DNA of 64,000 nt from Mycobacterium barrassiae (GTDB lineage Bacteria > Actinomycetota > Actinomycetes > Mycobacteriales > Mycobacteriaceae): contig NZ_JACKUK010000023.1 of the NCBI RefSeq assembly GCF_025822765.1, positions 1 through 64,000 of the forward strand, written 5' to 3'. Below, one piece after another: positions 1-9,012 of this stretch. Position numbers and translations under genes: made by a program. The notes under the pieces were generated by a model, which ran no database searches, had not been told where the DNA came from, and saw only the letters and a program-made list of their open reading frames with translations. Positions within the stretch are counted from its first letter, which is position 1. Each line of letters begins with the position of its first letter.

Positions 1-120
1 GTGGACGCCAGGCTCCCGCCCCTCAACACACGCACGCCAACTGCTACAACATCCAAACGCCCCCGCACGGGACGTAGACCCCCTATGGCCGCTGAAACAC
101 TTGACTCGACCTACAGCCAG

Positions 121-591
121 CTAGCTTCGCACCGCCCGGATGATCAGCTCGTCGGCCGGTACGCGGTGGCCCTTCTCGCAGCGGATCTCGACGCCGGCTT
201 GGGCACCGCAGTCGGCGTGCGCCAGGCGCAGCGGCATGTGGTCGGACAGGTGACGCCGGCCCCACTCGAACATCGCGAAAACCACCGGCATGAAGTCGAT
301 GCCTGCCTCGGTCAGCACGTACTCGTCGCGGCTGCGCTGACCCGGCTCCTGGTACGGCCGCCGTTCCAGCAGACCGGCCTCCACGAGCTCCGAGAGCCGT
401 GCGGCGGCTGCGGCCTTCGTCACACCGATGCGGCGCCAGAAGTCGTCGAACCGGGTGGTGCCGTAGTACGCCTCGCGCATGAGCAGCATCGCCGATTTGG
501 TCCCCAACAGGCCCATCGTCTTCTCCACGGGGCATTGACCCACCGCGGACCAGGCGTCGCGGTCGGCCAGCCGGCCCTGCAGCATCGTCAC
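121..591 (-). CDS. HxlR-family transcriptional regulator
   Basis: Winged-helix HxlR/MarR-like repressor of about 156 residues. It has the family's N-terminal Cys (GQCPVEKTMGLLG) followed by the wHTH core (FDDFWRRIGVTKAAAAARLSELVEAGLLERRPYQ). The GTG at 591 is chosen because GGGAGGGG lies 7 nt upstream; an ATG two codons later is the alternative. It is transcribed divergently from a thiolase, and the 95-bp gap holds a 9-bp inverted repeat that is a natural operator. Autoregulation and control of the thiolase are inferred. The inducing ligand cannot be read from the sequence. Confidence 0.85.
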   Translation of the reverse strand: MTMLQGRLADRDAWSAVGQCPVEKTMGLLGTKSAMLLMREAYYGTTRFDDFWRRIGVTKAAAAARLSELVEAGLLERRPYQEPGQRSRDEYVLTEAGIDFMPVVFAMFEWGRRHLSDHMPLRLAHADCGAQAGVEIRCEKGHRVPADELIIRAVRS

Positions 592-622
592 GGAATGTCC
601 CCTCCCTCTGAGTTGTTTTAAG

Positions 623-649
623 TATACCCAGGTGTTATAGCTGGGTATA
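623..649. promoter_or_regulatory. Inverted repeat, likely HxlR operator
   Basis: TATACCCAG (623-631) and CTGGGTATA (641-649) are perfect 9-bp arms around a 9-bp AT-rich spacer. The site lies between the divergent HxlR regulator and thiolase starts, so one dimer could block both promoters. That the neighbouring regulator binds it is inferred from position and symmetry. Confidence 0.7.
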
Positions 650-685
650 GGAAGCATTACTCAGTGGTGAGTTCAGGAGGCTGAA

Positions 686-1867
686 ATGGCTGGATATGCA
701 GGCCGCGATGCGGTCATCGTCGAGGCGGTACGCACACCGATCGGGAAAGGCAAGGCCAACGGCGCACTGCATGACGTGCTGCCCGTCGACCTCTTGGCTC
801 ACAGCCTCACCGAACTGGTGAACCGCACGGGTGTCGACCCGGCGCAGATCGACGACGTCATCACCGGCGCCGTCACCCAGGTGGGCGATCAGGCCGTCAA
901 CATCGGGCGCAACGCGCTGCTGGCGGCCGGATTCCCCGAATCCGTACCCGGCACGACCGTCGACCGCCAGTGCGGCAGCAGCCAGCAGGCGATCAGCTTC
1001 GCGGCCCAGGGCGTGCTGGCCGGCGCGTACGACATCGTCGTGGCGGGCGGGGTCGAGTCGATGTCGCGGGTGCCGATGGGTTCGAGCGTGCTGCCGGGCA
1101 GCGACCCGTTCGGCGCGATGGCGAAGCGGTATCCGGAAGGTCTTGTGCCGCAGGGCATCAGCGCCGAACTGATCGCGGCGAAATGGGGCTTCTCGCGTCA
1201 GCAACTCGACGAGTTCTCCGCGGGCAGTCACGAAAAGGCCGCGCAGGCAACAAAAGACGGCCGCTTCGACAACGAGCTGATTCCGATCGCGGGGCTCACC
1301 ACCGACGAGATCATTCGTCCCGGCACCACGGTGGAGACGCTGGCGGGTCTGAAGCCCGCGTTCTACAACCCCGCCTACGAGGCGCGTTTCCCCCAGATCC
1401 AGTGGGAGATCACGCCGGGTAACTCGTCGCCGCTGTCCGACGGCAGCGCCGCGGTGCTGATCACCACGAGTGAGGTCGCCAAGCGGCGGGGGCTGCGTCC
1501 GCTGGCCCGTATTCACACGACGACCGTGGTGGGATCCGATCCGCTGTACATGCTGACCGGCGTCATCCCCGCGACCGAAAAGGTCTTGCAGAGAGCAGGA
1601 CTCACGCTGGCGGACATCGACCTGTTCGAGGTCAACGAGGCGTTCGCCCCGGTGGTGATGTCATGGGCGCACGACGTCGGCGCGGACCTTTCGAAGACGA
1701 ACGTCAACGGCGGCGCGATCGCGATCGGTCACCCGCTGGGCGCATCCGGCGCGCGTCTCATGACGACGCTTGTCAATGCCCTGCAGCAGCGCGGCGGACG
1801 CTACGGGCTGCAGACGATGTGTGAGGGCGGCGGCATGGCCAACGCCACGATCATCGAGCGGCTGTAA
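686..1867 (+). CDS. Acetyl-CoA acyltransferase (thiolase, FadA family)
   Basis: Thiolase of 393 residues, full family length. It catalyses thiolytic cleavage of 3-ketoacyl-CoA, or the reverse condensation. The nucleophilic Cys96 lies in TVDRQCGSSQQ. The C-terminal half has NEAF, GHP (His349) and CEGGGMAN (Cys379), which complete the catalytic set. The start is set by AGGAGG 5 nt before ATG. It is a single gene under the HxlR-flanked divergent promoter. The TVDRQCGSSQQA block resembles FadA6-type thiolases more than the housekeeping FadA, but the substrate is not readable. A family A dyad follows the stop codon. Confidence 0.92.
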   Translation: MAGYAGRDAVIVEAVRTPIGKGKANGALHDVLPVDLLAHSLTELVNRTGVDPAQIDDVITGAVTQVGDQAVNIGRNALLAAGFPESVPGTTVDRQCGSSQQAISFAAQGVLAGAYDIVVAGGVESMSRVPMGSSVLPGSDPFGAMAKRYPEGLVPQGISAELIAAKWGFSRQQLDEFSAGSHEKAAQATKDGRFDNELIPIAGLTTDEIIRPGTTVETLAGLKPAFYNPAYEARFPQIQWEITPGNSSPLSDGSAAVLITTSEVAKRRGLRPLARIHTTTVVGSDPLYMLTGVIPATEKVLQRAGLTLADIDLFEVNEAFAPVVMSWAHDVGADLSKTNVNGGAIAIGHPLGASGARLMTTLVNALQQRGGRYGLQTMCEGGGMANATIIERL

Positions 1868-1871
1868 TCCA

Positions 1872-1924
1872 GCGATTTCGGCGTGTTGAGTCTCGCTCAG
1901 CGTGACTTAGCACGCCGAAATCAC
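1872..1924. repeat. Intergenic dyad, family A copy 1
   Basis: GATTTCGGCGTG (1874-1885) and CACGCCGAAATC (1911-1922) are perfect 12-bp arms between the convergent thiolase and Ddn-like genes. The right arm covers the Ddn-like stop codon. The same arms recur at 55399-55451 and 56729-56800, so this is a dispersed element. A transcription-terminator role is possible but unproven. Confidence 0.8.
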
Positions 1925-2343
1925 GCTTTTTCGAGCTCGAACAGCGGGATGATCCGGCTGGTCTTGGCTTGGTATTCGGCGAACACCGGCGCGCGCTCGA
2001 CCACCTTCGGATAGAGCCCGTCACGCTCCGCGCGCGGAAGTTCACGGGCGACGACGTCGTACTCGGTAGTTCCCAGCTCGATGTGCGCGTTCGGGTTGGC
2101 CCGCAGGTTGTGCACCCACGCCGGATCCTTGTCGGCGCCGGCGAACGACCCGACGATGTAGATCTTGCCGTCGACCTCGAAGTAGGCCAGCGGCGACAGC
2201 CTGGTCTGGCCGGACTTCGCGCCGGTGGTGTGCAGTATCAGCAGCGTGGCGCCCTCGAACGGGCCGCCGACCTTGCCGTCGTTGGCGCGGAATTCCTCGA
2301 CGATGCCGTCGTTGAACGACTTGAAATCGGATATCTCGGTCAT
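1921..2343 (-). CDS. Deazaflavin (F420)-dependent nitroreductase-family protein
   Basis: 140-residue Ddn/FDOR-family split-barrel protein. The conserved centre LLILHTTGAKSGQTRLSPLAYF is followed by GKIYIVGSFAGADKDPAWVHNLRANP, as in the F420H2-dependent Ddn group. The family reduces quinones, nitro compounds and other electrophiles with F420H2; the substrate here is unknown. It is convergent with the thiolase and divergent from an SDR gene. No Shine-Dalgarno sequence is visible before the ATG. Confidence 0.85.
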   Translation of the reverse strand: MTEISDFKSFNDGIVEEFRANDGKVGGPFEGATLLILHTTGAKSGQTRLSPLAYFEVDGKIYIVGSFAGADKDPAWVHNLRANPNAHIELGTTEYDVVARELPRAERDGLYPKVVERAPVFAEYQAKTSRIIPLFELEKA

Positions 2344-2409
2344 TGTTCATCTAAGTCAAGCGCGGGCTCAAGTATTCCGGAGGTATTCCGCACCGCATAA
2401 TCAACAGCC

Positions 2410-3207
2410 ATGCGAGTGATCGTGACCGGCGGCAACAGCGGCGTGGGTAAGGCGACTGTGGCGGCGCTGGCCGCCGCCGGGCACAGCGTGCTGATTGCCT
2501 GCCGCGATGTCGACAAGGGCCGCGCCGCTGCAGCGGAGATCGGCGGCGACGTCGAGGTGGCGGCCCTCGATCTGGCCGACCTCTTCAGCGTGCGAGCGTT
2601 CGCCGATTCGGTGGAATCCGTTGACGTGCTGGTGAACAACGCGGGAGTGATGGGCATGCCATTGACCCGCACTGTCGATGGTTTCGAGGCCCACATGGGT
2701 ACGAACCACCTCGGGCATTTCGCATTGACGTGTCTGCTCGGTGACCGGATCAAGGACCGGGTGGTGTCCGTCGCGAGCGCGACGTACCTGTTGAGCACGC
2801 TGCACCTCGAGGATCTCAACTGGCATATCCGCAGGTACTCGAAGTGGAGCGCGTACGGCGAGTCCAAATTGGCCAACCTGCTGTTTATCAGCGAACTCGC
2901 TGCCCGCGGCATCCGCGCCTACGCATCCGATCCCGGTGCGACGGACACCGACATCACCCGGTCGATGGGCATGGGCGAGCACCGCCGGATCCGGCGACTG
3001 CTCCACACCCCCGAGCAGGGTGCACGTGCCAGCCTGCAGGCGGTGTCGACCGATCTGCCCAGCGGTACGTATCTCGCGCCGCGGTTCAATCAGCTGGGCC
3101 CGCCGAAGGTGACCAAGTTGCGCCCCAAGGCTGTCGACCGCGTGATGGCCCGCCGGTTGTGGGAGCTGTCCGCCGAGCTGACGGGATGCGACTGGTCGGT
3201 CGCCTAG
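2410..3207 (+). CDS. Short-chain dehydrogenase/reductase
   Basis: 265-residue classical SDR with an NAD(P)-binding TGGNSGVG at 6-13, NNAG at 76-79 and the catalytic YGESK (Tyr149, Lys153). The fold and the MGTNHLGHF segment resemble retinol-dehydrogenase/light-dependent-reductase-like SDRs. The substrate is unknown. Its stop overlaps that of aspS, convergently, by 4 bp (3204-3207). Just upstream, TATTCCG occurs twice 11 bp apart (about 2370-2390); its role is unclear. Confidence 0.85.
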   Translation: MRVIVTGGNSGVGKATVAALAAAGHSVLIACRDVDKGRAAAAEIGGDVEVAALDLADLFSVRAFADSVESVDVLVNNAGVMGMPLTRTVDGFEAHMGTNHLGHFALTCLLGDRIKDRVVSVASATYLLSTLHLEDLNWHIRRYSKWSAYGESKLANLLFISELAARGIRAYASDPGATDTDITRSMGMGEHRRIRRLLHTPEQGARASLQAVSTDLPSGTYLAPRFNQLGPPKVTKLRPKAVDRVMARRLWELSAELTGCDWSVA

Positions 3208-4970
3208 TCGGACTTGGGTTTCGCGTCGATTCCCGATTCCTTGCGCTGCTGCGGGGTGATCGGCGCGGGCGCATCGGTCAGTGGGTCGACGCCGCCACCG
3301 GACTTCGGGAACGCGATGACCTCGCGGATCGAGTCGAAGCCTGCGAGCAGGGCGGTGATGCGATCCCAGCCGAACGCGATACCACCGTGCGGCGGTGCGC
3401 CGAACATGAAGGCGTCCAACAGGAATCCGAACTTCTCCTGCGCCTCGTCATGGCCGATACCCATCATCGCGAACACGCGCTCCTGCACGTCGCGACGATG
3501 GATACGGATCGACCCACCACCGATCTCGTTGCCGTTGCACACGATGTCGTACGCATTGGCCAACGCCGAACCGGGGTCGGTGTCGAACGTCGCCTCCGAC
3601 TCCGGTTTTGGCGCGGTGAACGCGTGGTGCACGGCCGTCCACGCGCCAGATCCCACCGTCACATCGCCTGCGGCAGTGGCCTCGTCGGCGGCCTCGAACA
3701 GCGGCCAGTCCACCACCCAGGTGAATGCCCACGCGTCGGGGTCGATCATGTCGAGTCGCTTGGCGATCTCGATGCGGGTCGCGCCGAGCAGCGCACGCGC
3801 CGACTTCGCCGTCCCCGCCGAGAAGAAGATGCAGTCCCCCGGCTTCGCCCCGACATGCGCTGCGAGCCCGTCGCGTTCGGCGTCGGTGAGGTTCTTGGCC
3901 ACCGGCCCGCCGAGCGTGCCGTCCTCGGCGACGAGCACGTATGCCAACCCCTTGTGCCCGCGCTGTTTGGCGAATTCCTGCCAGCCGTCGAGTGTGCGCC
4001 TCGGCTGCGACGCGCCACCCGGCATGACGACTGCACCGACGTATGGCGCCTGGAACACCCGGAAAGTGGTGTCGGAGAAGTACTCCGTGCATTCGACGAG
4101 TTCCAGCCCGAAGCGCAGGTCGGGCTTGTCGGAGCCGAACCGGCGCATCGCCTCGGCGTAGCTGATCCGCGGGAGCGGCGTCGGCAGGTCGTAGCCGATC
4201 AACGCCCACAACGCCTTCAGTATCTCCTCGGATACCGCGATGACATCGTCGGCCTCGACGAAACTCATCTCCATGTCGAGCTGGGTGAATTCGGGTTGGC
4301 GGTCGGCGCGGAAATCCTCGTCGCGATAGCAGCGGGCGATCTGGTAGTAGCGCTCCATGCCCGCCACCATCAGCAGCTGCTTGAACAGCTGCGGGCTCTG
4401 CGGCAGGGCGTAGAAGCTGCCGGGCTGCAGCCGCGCGGGCACCAGGAAGTCCCGCGCCCCTTCGGGGGTGGAGCGCGTCAGCGTCGGCGTCTCGATCTCG
4501 ACGAAGTCGTGACGCGCCAGCACCTCGCGCGCCGCGGCATTCACTTTGGAACGCAAGCGAATCGCATTCCCGGGGCCCTCGCGACGCAGGTCGAGGTAGC
4601 GGTACTTCAGCCGGGCTTCCTCACCTGCCTGCTCGTCGAGCTGGAACGGCAGCGGTGCGCTCTCACCGAGGACCGTCAACGCCGTGGCGTTCACTTCGAT
4701 GTCGCCCGTAGGGATTTCAGGATTGGCGTTGCCCTCAGGTCGAATCTCGACGACTCCCTCGACGGCGACGCAGTACTCCGCGCGCAGCCGGTGCGCGTCC
4801 GCCAGCACGTCCGCCTCACGGAACACCACCTGCGACACCCCGGACGAATCGCGAAGGTCGATGAAGATGACGCCGCCGTGGTCGCGGCGACGCGCTACCC
4901 AGCCGGCGAGGGTCACCTTCTGACCGGCGTCGGCGGACCGCAACGAACCGGCGGGATGACTGCGCAGCAC
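3204..4970 (-). CDS. aspS: Aspartate-tRNA ligase
   Basis: 588-residue bacterial-type class IIb AspRS. In order it has an OB-fold anticodon domain ([19 protein letters not shown]), class II motif 1 around [20 protein letters not shown], motif 2 [19 protein letters not shown] and motif 3 GGIAFGWDR. The GTG at 4970 is used because AGGAG lies 5 nt upstream and the N-terminus ([11 protein letters not shown]) then matches family length. Bacterial AspRS of this kind with GatCAB often charges tRNA-Asn too; that cannot be judged here. It is divergent from a ketopantoate-reductase-like gene. Confidence 0.97.
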   Translation of the reverse strand: MLRSHPAGSLRSADAGQKVTLAGWVARRRDHGGVIFIDLRDSSGVSQVVFREADVLADAHRLRAEYCVAVEGVVEIRPEGNANPEIPTGDIEVNATALTVLGESAPLPFQLDEQAGEEARLKYRYLDLRREGPGNAIRLRSKVNAAAREVLARHDFVEIETPTLTRSTPEGARDFLVPARLQPGSFYALPQSPQLFKQLLMVAGMERYYQIARCYRDEDFRADRQPEFTQLDMEMSFVEADDVIAVSEEILKALWALIGYDLPTPLPRISYAEAMRRFGSDKPDLRFGLELVECTEYFSDTTFRVFQAPYVGAVVMPGGASQPRRTLDGWQEFAKQRGHKGLAYVLVAEDGTLGGPVAKNLTDAERDGLAAHVGAKPGDCIFFSAGTAKSARALLGATRIEIAKRLDMIDPDAWAFTWVVDWPLFEAADEATAAGDVTVGSGAWTAVHHAFTAPKPESEATFDTDPGSALANAYDIVCNGNEIGGGSIRIHRRDVQERVFAMMGIGHDEAQEKFGFLLDAFMFGAPPHGGIAFGWDRITALLAGFDSIREVIAFPKSGGGVDPLTDAPAPITPQQRKESGIDAKPKSD

Positions 4971-5033
4971 GAACTCTCCTGAGAATGGCCTGTTGGGATG
5001 ACTGCCACAGTGTAGTGGGGCCGCCGAGGCCGG

Positions 5034-5039
5034 TAGCTT
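5034..5039 (+). promoter_or_regulatory. Probable -10 box of a leaderless transcript
   Basis: TAGCTT fits the mycobacterial TANNNT -10 pattern and lies 7 nt before the GTG at 5047. There is no Shine-Dalgarno sequence, so transcription would start at or next to the start codon. Confidence 0.5.
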
Positions 5040-5046
5040 GGCGTTC

Positions 5047-5934
5047 GTGGGTGGCAGCATTGCACTGGTCGGTCCCGGTGCGATCGGTTCGACGATCGCC
5101 GCCCTGCTGTATGCCGCGGGCCACCAGGTCACCCTGTGCGGGCGGACCGCACGTGAGTCCATCGAGGTCAGGCCCGACGAGGGCGCCCCGATCGTCGTAC
5201 CGGGTCCCGTGCTGACGGACCCCATCCGGATCACCGACACCGTCGACGTCGTGCTCCTCGCGGTCAAGGACACCCAGAACGCGCAGGCAGGCGCGTGGCT
5301 GGCCCGGCTGTGCGACGACCGCACGGTGGTATGTGCGCTTCAGAACGGCGTCGAGCAGGTGGAGCGGGTGGGCCGGTACTGCCCGTCGTCATCGGTCGTA
5401 CCCGCCGCCATCTGGATCTCGGCCGAGCCGGACCCAGGAGGGTGGATACGGCAACGCACCGGCGTTCGGCTGGTATTGCCCGTTTCGGATGCGGCGAAGA
5501 AGCTGGCGGAGCTGTTTGGCAGTGCAGGAATCTCGGTGGGCCTCGACCCGGACTTCATCACCGCGGCCTGGCGCAAACTGCTGGTCAACGCCGTGGTCGG
5601 GCTGATGGTCCTCACCGGACGGCGCATGGGCATGTTCCAGCGCGACGACGTCGCAGCCCTGGCGCGGCGCTATCTGGCCGAATGCCTCGCGGTTGCCCGC
5701 GCCGATGGGGCGAACCTCGGCGATGAGGTGATCGACGAGACCATGAGCCTGTTCAGCAATGTCCCTGCCGACATCACGACGTCGATGCTGACCGACCGTG
5801 AAGCGCAGCGGCCGCTGGAATGGGATATCCGCAACGGCGTCATCTCCCGAAAAGCCGCCGAGCACGGCCTGGCTGCGCCCATCAGCGACGTCCTGGTGCC
5901 GCTGCTGGCGGCGGCAAGTGACGGTCCCGGCTGA
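5047..5934 (+). CDS. Ketopantoate reductase-like (ApbA/PanE) NADP-binding protein
   Basis: About 295 residues. The N-terminal Rossmann motif [19 protein letters not shown] is followed by the family's [10 protein letters not shown] segment, and the C-terminal helical domain has [21 protein letters not shown]. The family reduces 2-dehydropantoate to pantoate (CoA pathway), but paralogues of this type often have other substrates, so panE is not assigned. The GTG at 5047 is preferred (a TTG lies at 5038) because a TANNNT box sits 7 nt upstream. It occupies the slot of Rv2573 next to aspS. Confidence 0.8.
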   Translation: MGGSIALVGPGAIGSTIAALLYAAGHQVTLCGRTARESIEVRPDEGAPIVVPGPVLTDPIRITDTVDVVLLAVKDTQNAQAGAWLARLCDDRTVVCALQNGVEQVERVGRYCPSSSVVPAAIWISAEPDPGGWIRQRTGVRLVLPVSDAAKKLAELFGSAGISVGLDPDFITAAWRKLLVNAVVGLMVLTGRRMGMFQRDDVAALARRYLAECLAVARADGANLGDEVIDETMSLFSNVPADITTSMLTDREAQRPLEWDIRNGVISRKAAEHGLAAPISDVLVPLLAAASDGPG

Positions 5935-5948
5935 TCCACCAGCACCGG

Positions 5949-7454
5949 CTAGTACAGCCCGGCCCAGGCCTTACGGCGCTCGGCGTCGGGATCCTGCACC
6001 ACGGTGTCGCGGGCCGTCATGATGATGCGGGTGAAGCGCCGGTCGGTGTCGTAGACCGGCCAGTCGTGGCCGTTGGACCATGCGATCTCCCCGGTGTCCC
6101 ACCCCTTGGCGGCGAAGTCGAGCCAGGCTTGCTGCATGCGCTTGCCGACCGGCGGCTGGAAACGACGCCCGAGCGGGTGGAGCTTGCGCCCGATGAACGA
6201 CGCGTAGCTGTGCTGGATGTGCACGATCTCGCTGCCGTGCGTAGCGCCAAGTCCCAGCACCCGCAGGCTCCAGCCGACGTGGTCGAACCGGTACATGTGG
6301 GTCGGCGCGATCGCGCTGTACGCGTCGGCGAACGCCCACGCCGGCCCGCCGAACATCACATCGGAGCCGAACGCGATCAGCGCCCCGCGCCTCGGATAGT
6401 CCGGATAGGCGGCAAGCACCTCCGGCTTGGCATCCGGTGCGACACGCTCGAAGTACGCGTCGATGGACGCCTTCGTGGTCGGCAGCATCGGCGGTTTCGT
6501 CCACGCGAACATCGACGCCTCGTGGCTGTTGGTCCCGACGATCAACGGCATCCGCTCGATCGCGCCGTCTCGGGCGGCGTCGACGGGATGCTGCGGCAGA
6601 AGGTCAACGCCGTACGTCAGCCCGTACGCGAGAGTCGGTGTCCGCGACGCACTCTTCAGCTGCAGCATGCCGGCGGCGCGCCGCAGTTGGCGTTGCGGCA
6701 GGGCCTTCACTTCGGCGGCCTCGACGCCCAGCCGTTTCAGGAAGTCGTGTGCCTGTCTGGCCCGGATCTCCCGGTCGGCGATCAGCGGTAGCGCAGGGCT
6801 CTGCGCGATCGCCCGGCTGAACAGTCCCCTGGCCGCCGGGCTCGCCAGCAGCGCCAGGACCGAGGTGGCGCCCGCCGACTCGCCGAACACCGTCACTCGA
6901 TCGGGGTCGCCGCCGAACGCCGCGATGTGGTCGCGAATCCAGCGCAGCGCCGCCATCTGGTCGCGCAGCGCGAGATTGTCGTCGAACCCGTCGCCCAAGT
7001 CGGAAAGCTCGAACCCGCCGAACACCCCGATCCGGTAGGTGACGTTGACGACCACGACGTTTCCGTTGGCCGCCAGCCGCGAACCGTTGTAGAGCTGGAA
7101 CTGGCCCGCGCCGTACACGAACGCACCACCGGGAATCCACACCATCACCGGAAGCGACGCGCTGGTGTCCGGCGACCACACCGTCAGCGTCAGGCACGCT
7201 TCGTCGCGCACCTTCGGGTCGTCCCGACCCCCGCCGACGAACGATTTGCTCTGCGGCGGAAGCGGGCCGTGTTCCAGCGCGTCGCGCACACCGCTCCAGG
7301 GCTGCGGCGGCCCGGGCGCGAGGAATCGACGATCCCCCACCGGCTGCTCGGCGTAAGGCACGCCGCGCCAGACTCCGACGCCGCCTTCAGTCGTACCGCG
7401 CAGATCGCCCAGGTCGGTATGCACGACGGGGGAATGTCCGACAACGACTGACAC
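5949..7454 (-). CDS. Type B carboxylesterase
   Basis: 501-residue carboxylesterase/cholinesterase-fold enzyme that hydrolyses carboxyl esters. It shows WIPGGAF (oxyanion loop near 106-112), the nucleophile elbow VFGESAGATS (Ser193), GTNSHEASMF for the acidic residue and GATHGSEI for the His. No signal peptide is evident, so it is likely cytoplasmic. It resembles the mycobacterial LipT group. The GTG at 7454 lies 6 nt after a TACGAT box, suggesting a leaderless mRNA. Confidence 0.88.
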   Translation of the reverse strand: MSVVVGHSPVVHTDLGDLRGTTEGGVGVWRGVPYAEQPVGDRRFLAPGPPQPWSGVRDALEHGPLPPQSKSFVGGGRDDPKVRDEACLTLTVWSPDTSASLPVMVWIPGGAFVYGAGQFQLYNGSRLAANGNVVVVNVTYRIGVFGGFELSDLGDGFDDNLALRDQMAALRWIRDHIAAFGGDPDRVTVFGESAGATSVLALLASPAARGLFSRAIAQSPALPLIADREIRARQAHDFLKRLGVEAAEVKALPQRQLRRAAGMLQLKSASRTPTLAYGLTYGVDLLPQHPVDAARDGAIERMPLIVGTNSHEASMFAWTKPPMLPTTKASIDAYFERVAPDAKPEVLAAYPDYPRRGALIAFGSDVMFGGPAWAFADAYSAIAPTHMYRFDHVGWSLRVLGLGATHGSEIVHIQHSYASFIGRKLHPLGRRFQPPVGKRMQQAWLDFAAKGWDTGEIAWSNGHDWPVYDTDRRFTRIIMTARDTVVQDPDAERRKAWAGLY

Positions 7455-7460
7455 GCCTGA

Positions 7461-7466
7461 ATCGTA
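7461..7466 (-). promoter_or_regulatory. Probable -10 box of a leaderless transcript
   Basis: On the minus strand TACGAT (TANNNT) ends 6 nt before the GTG of the carboxylesterase, with no Shine-Dalgarno sequence between. This spacing is typical of mycobacterial leaderless promoters. Confidence 0.5.
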
Positions 7467-7529
7467 GTGTGCAAAGCTGGATCAAGGCCCCGTGCGCCGG
7501 GTGCTCCCGTTCCAGAAAGTAGGTGTGCG

Positions 7530-8417
7530 ATGACCTTCCGCGAAGGCATTGAAATCGACACCAGCACCACCTCGACCAGCGGAGGAGGCCGGGGACCAGG
7601 GCGTGGCATCGCAGTCGGCGGCGGCGTCGGCGGGCTCCTGATCCTCGTCGTCGCACTGTTCCTCGGCGTTGACCCCAGCACCGTGATACCGCAGCAGCAG
7701 ATCGATACCGGCGGCGTCGCCACACCCGGCTTCGACACCAGCCAGTGCAAGACCGCCGAGGACGCGAACAACATCGTGCAGTGCCGGGTGATCGCGACCG
7801 GCAACTCGGTGGACGCGGTGTGGCAACAGCTTCTGCCCGGCTACAAACGGCCGCGCATGGAGATCTTCACCAATCAGATTCAGACCGCGTGCGGTCCTGC
7901 GACTAGTGATGTCGGGCCCTTCTACTGCCCGGGCGACCACACGGCCTACTTCGACGTCGGTTTCTTCGATGTGCTGCGCGACCAGTTCGGTTCCAGCGGT
8001 GGGCCATTGGCGCAGGAATACGTCGTCGCCCACGAGTACGGCCACCACGTGCAGAACCTCGAGGGCACGCTCGTGCGTGCGCAACGAGACCCGGAGGGCG
8101 CCACCGGCGGTGGTGTGCGCACCGAGTTGCAGGCCGACTGCTACGCGGGCATCTGGGCGCACTACGCGACCATCACCAAGCAGGAGAGCACGGGCGTCCC
8201 GTTCCTGGAGCCGTTGAGCGACAAAGACATTGCCGATGCGTTGTCCGCCGCGGCATCGGTGGGCGACGACCGCATCCAGCGGGCCGCCACCGGGCGCGTC
8301 AATCCCGAGGCGTGGACGCACGGCTCGTCGGCGCAGCGGCAGAAGTGGTTCACCGAGGGGTATCGCACCGGCGACATCGCCAGCTGCGACACCTTCGCCA
8401 CCAACGACCTGGGCTAG
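7530..8417 (+). CDS. Membrane-anchored neutral zinc metallopeptidase (YpfJ family)
   Basis: About 295 residues. A short cytoplasmic N-terminus is followed by one transmembrane helix (GGLLILVVALFLGV) and an extracytoplasmic peptidase domain. The zinc site is VAHEYGHHVQ, with the third ligand probably in RTELQADCYAG. Cys residues in ACGPATSDVGPFYCPG may form a disulphide. The ATG at 7530 follows AGGTG. It corresponds to Rv2575 in context and type. The substrate is unknown; the family is often linked to cell-envelope protein turnover, which is inference. Confidence 0.88.
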   Translation: MTFREGIEIDTSTTSTSGGGRGPGRGIAVGGGVGGLLILVVALFLGVDPSTVIPQQQIDTGGVATPGFDTSQCKTAEDANNIVQCRVIATGNSVDAVWQQLLPGYKRPRMEIFTNQIQTACGPATSDVGPFYCPGDHTAYFDVGFFDVLRDQFGSSGGPLAQEYVVAHEYGHHVQNLEGTLVRAQRDPEGATGGGVRTELQADCYAGIWAHYATITKQESTGVPFLEPLSDKDIADALSAAASVGDDRIQRAATGRVNPEAWTHGSSAQRQKWFTEGYRTGDIASCDTFATNDLG

Positions 8418-8475
8418 ATTTCGCCGCACAGCTCGCTCGTATCCAGATCCGCGACACAGCTGCCACACTGATCGG

Positions 8476-9012
8476 GTGACGCCGGAGCGCGACCCCATCG
8501 AACCCGACACCAAGGACTGGACGTGGGTCCTATCGCACCCATGCCCCGATTGCGGATTCGATCCGGAGACGGTGCACCACACCGACGTCGCCGAGGCCAT
8601 CCGCACCGATGCGGCCCAGTGGGTGCCCCGACTGGCGCGCGCCGACGCCAGAGAGCGTCCGCGGCCGACGGTGTGGTCGACACTGGAGTACGGCTGCCAT
8701 ATCCGCGACGTGCACCGCATCTTCAACCATCGAGTCCGGCTGATGCTCGACGAACACGAACCGCTGTTTCCGAACTGGGATCAGGATGCGACGGCGCTGG
8801 CCGACAACTACGGCGCACAGGATCCGGCCGCGGTCGCCAACGAGTTGGTCGATGCGGCCAAGACCGTCGCCGACACATACACGAGCGTTCCCGTCGACGC
8901 GTGGTCACGGCGCGGCCTTCGCAGTAACGGCAGCGAGTTCACAATCGCCTCGATTGCGGTTTACCACTTGCACGACATCGTCCATCACGCGCACGATGTC
9001 GACCATGGCTGA
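8476..9012 (+). CDS. DinB-like / mycothiol-dependent-enzyme-fold protein
   Basis: 178 residues from GTG at 8476. A start with CPDCGFDPETV is followed by a four-helix-bundle pattern (DVHRIFNHRVRLML and the closing AVYHLHDIVHHAHDV), typical of DinB_2/maleylpyruvate-isomerase-like proteins in which three His bind metal. Members include mycothiol- or bacillithiol-dependent transferases; the exact activity is unknown. Its last 8 bp overlap the next SDR gene, so the two are probably translationally coupled. Confidence 0.65.
   Translation: MTPERDPIEPDTKDWTWVLSHPCPDCGFDPETVHHTDVAEAIRTDAAQWVPRLARADARERPRPTVWSTLEYGCHIRDVHRIFNHRVRLMLDEHEPLFPNWDQDATALADNYGAQDPAAVANELVDAAKTVADTYTSVPVDAWSRRGLRSNGSEFTIASIAVYHLHDIVHHAHDVDHG

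Noticed and set aside
1-120. Open frame from base 1 into the HxlR gene region on the plus strand
   Set aside because: Runs antisense to the regulator with no conserved protein signal. The first 120 bases hold nothing I can support; a neighbouring gene's control region is likely.
2367-2391. Direct repeat TATTCCG twice upstream of the first SDR gene
   Set aside because: Seven bases repeated once are too short to call an operator without a second instance or a neighbouring regulator.
2844-4982. 712-codon open frame on the plus strand opposite aspS
   Set aside because: It is antisense to a complete, motif-perfect AspRS; long open shadows are normal at this GC content and the translation has Arg/Val-rich composition with no domain.
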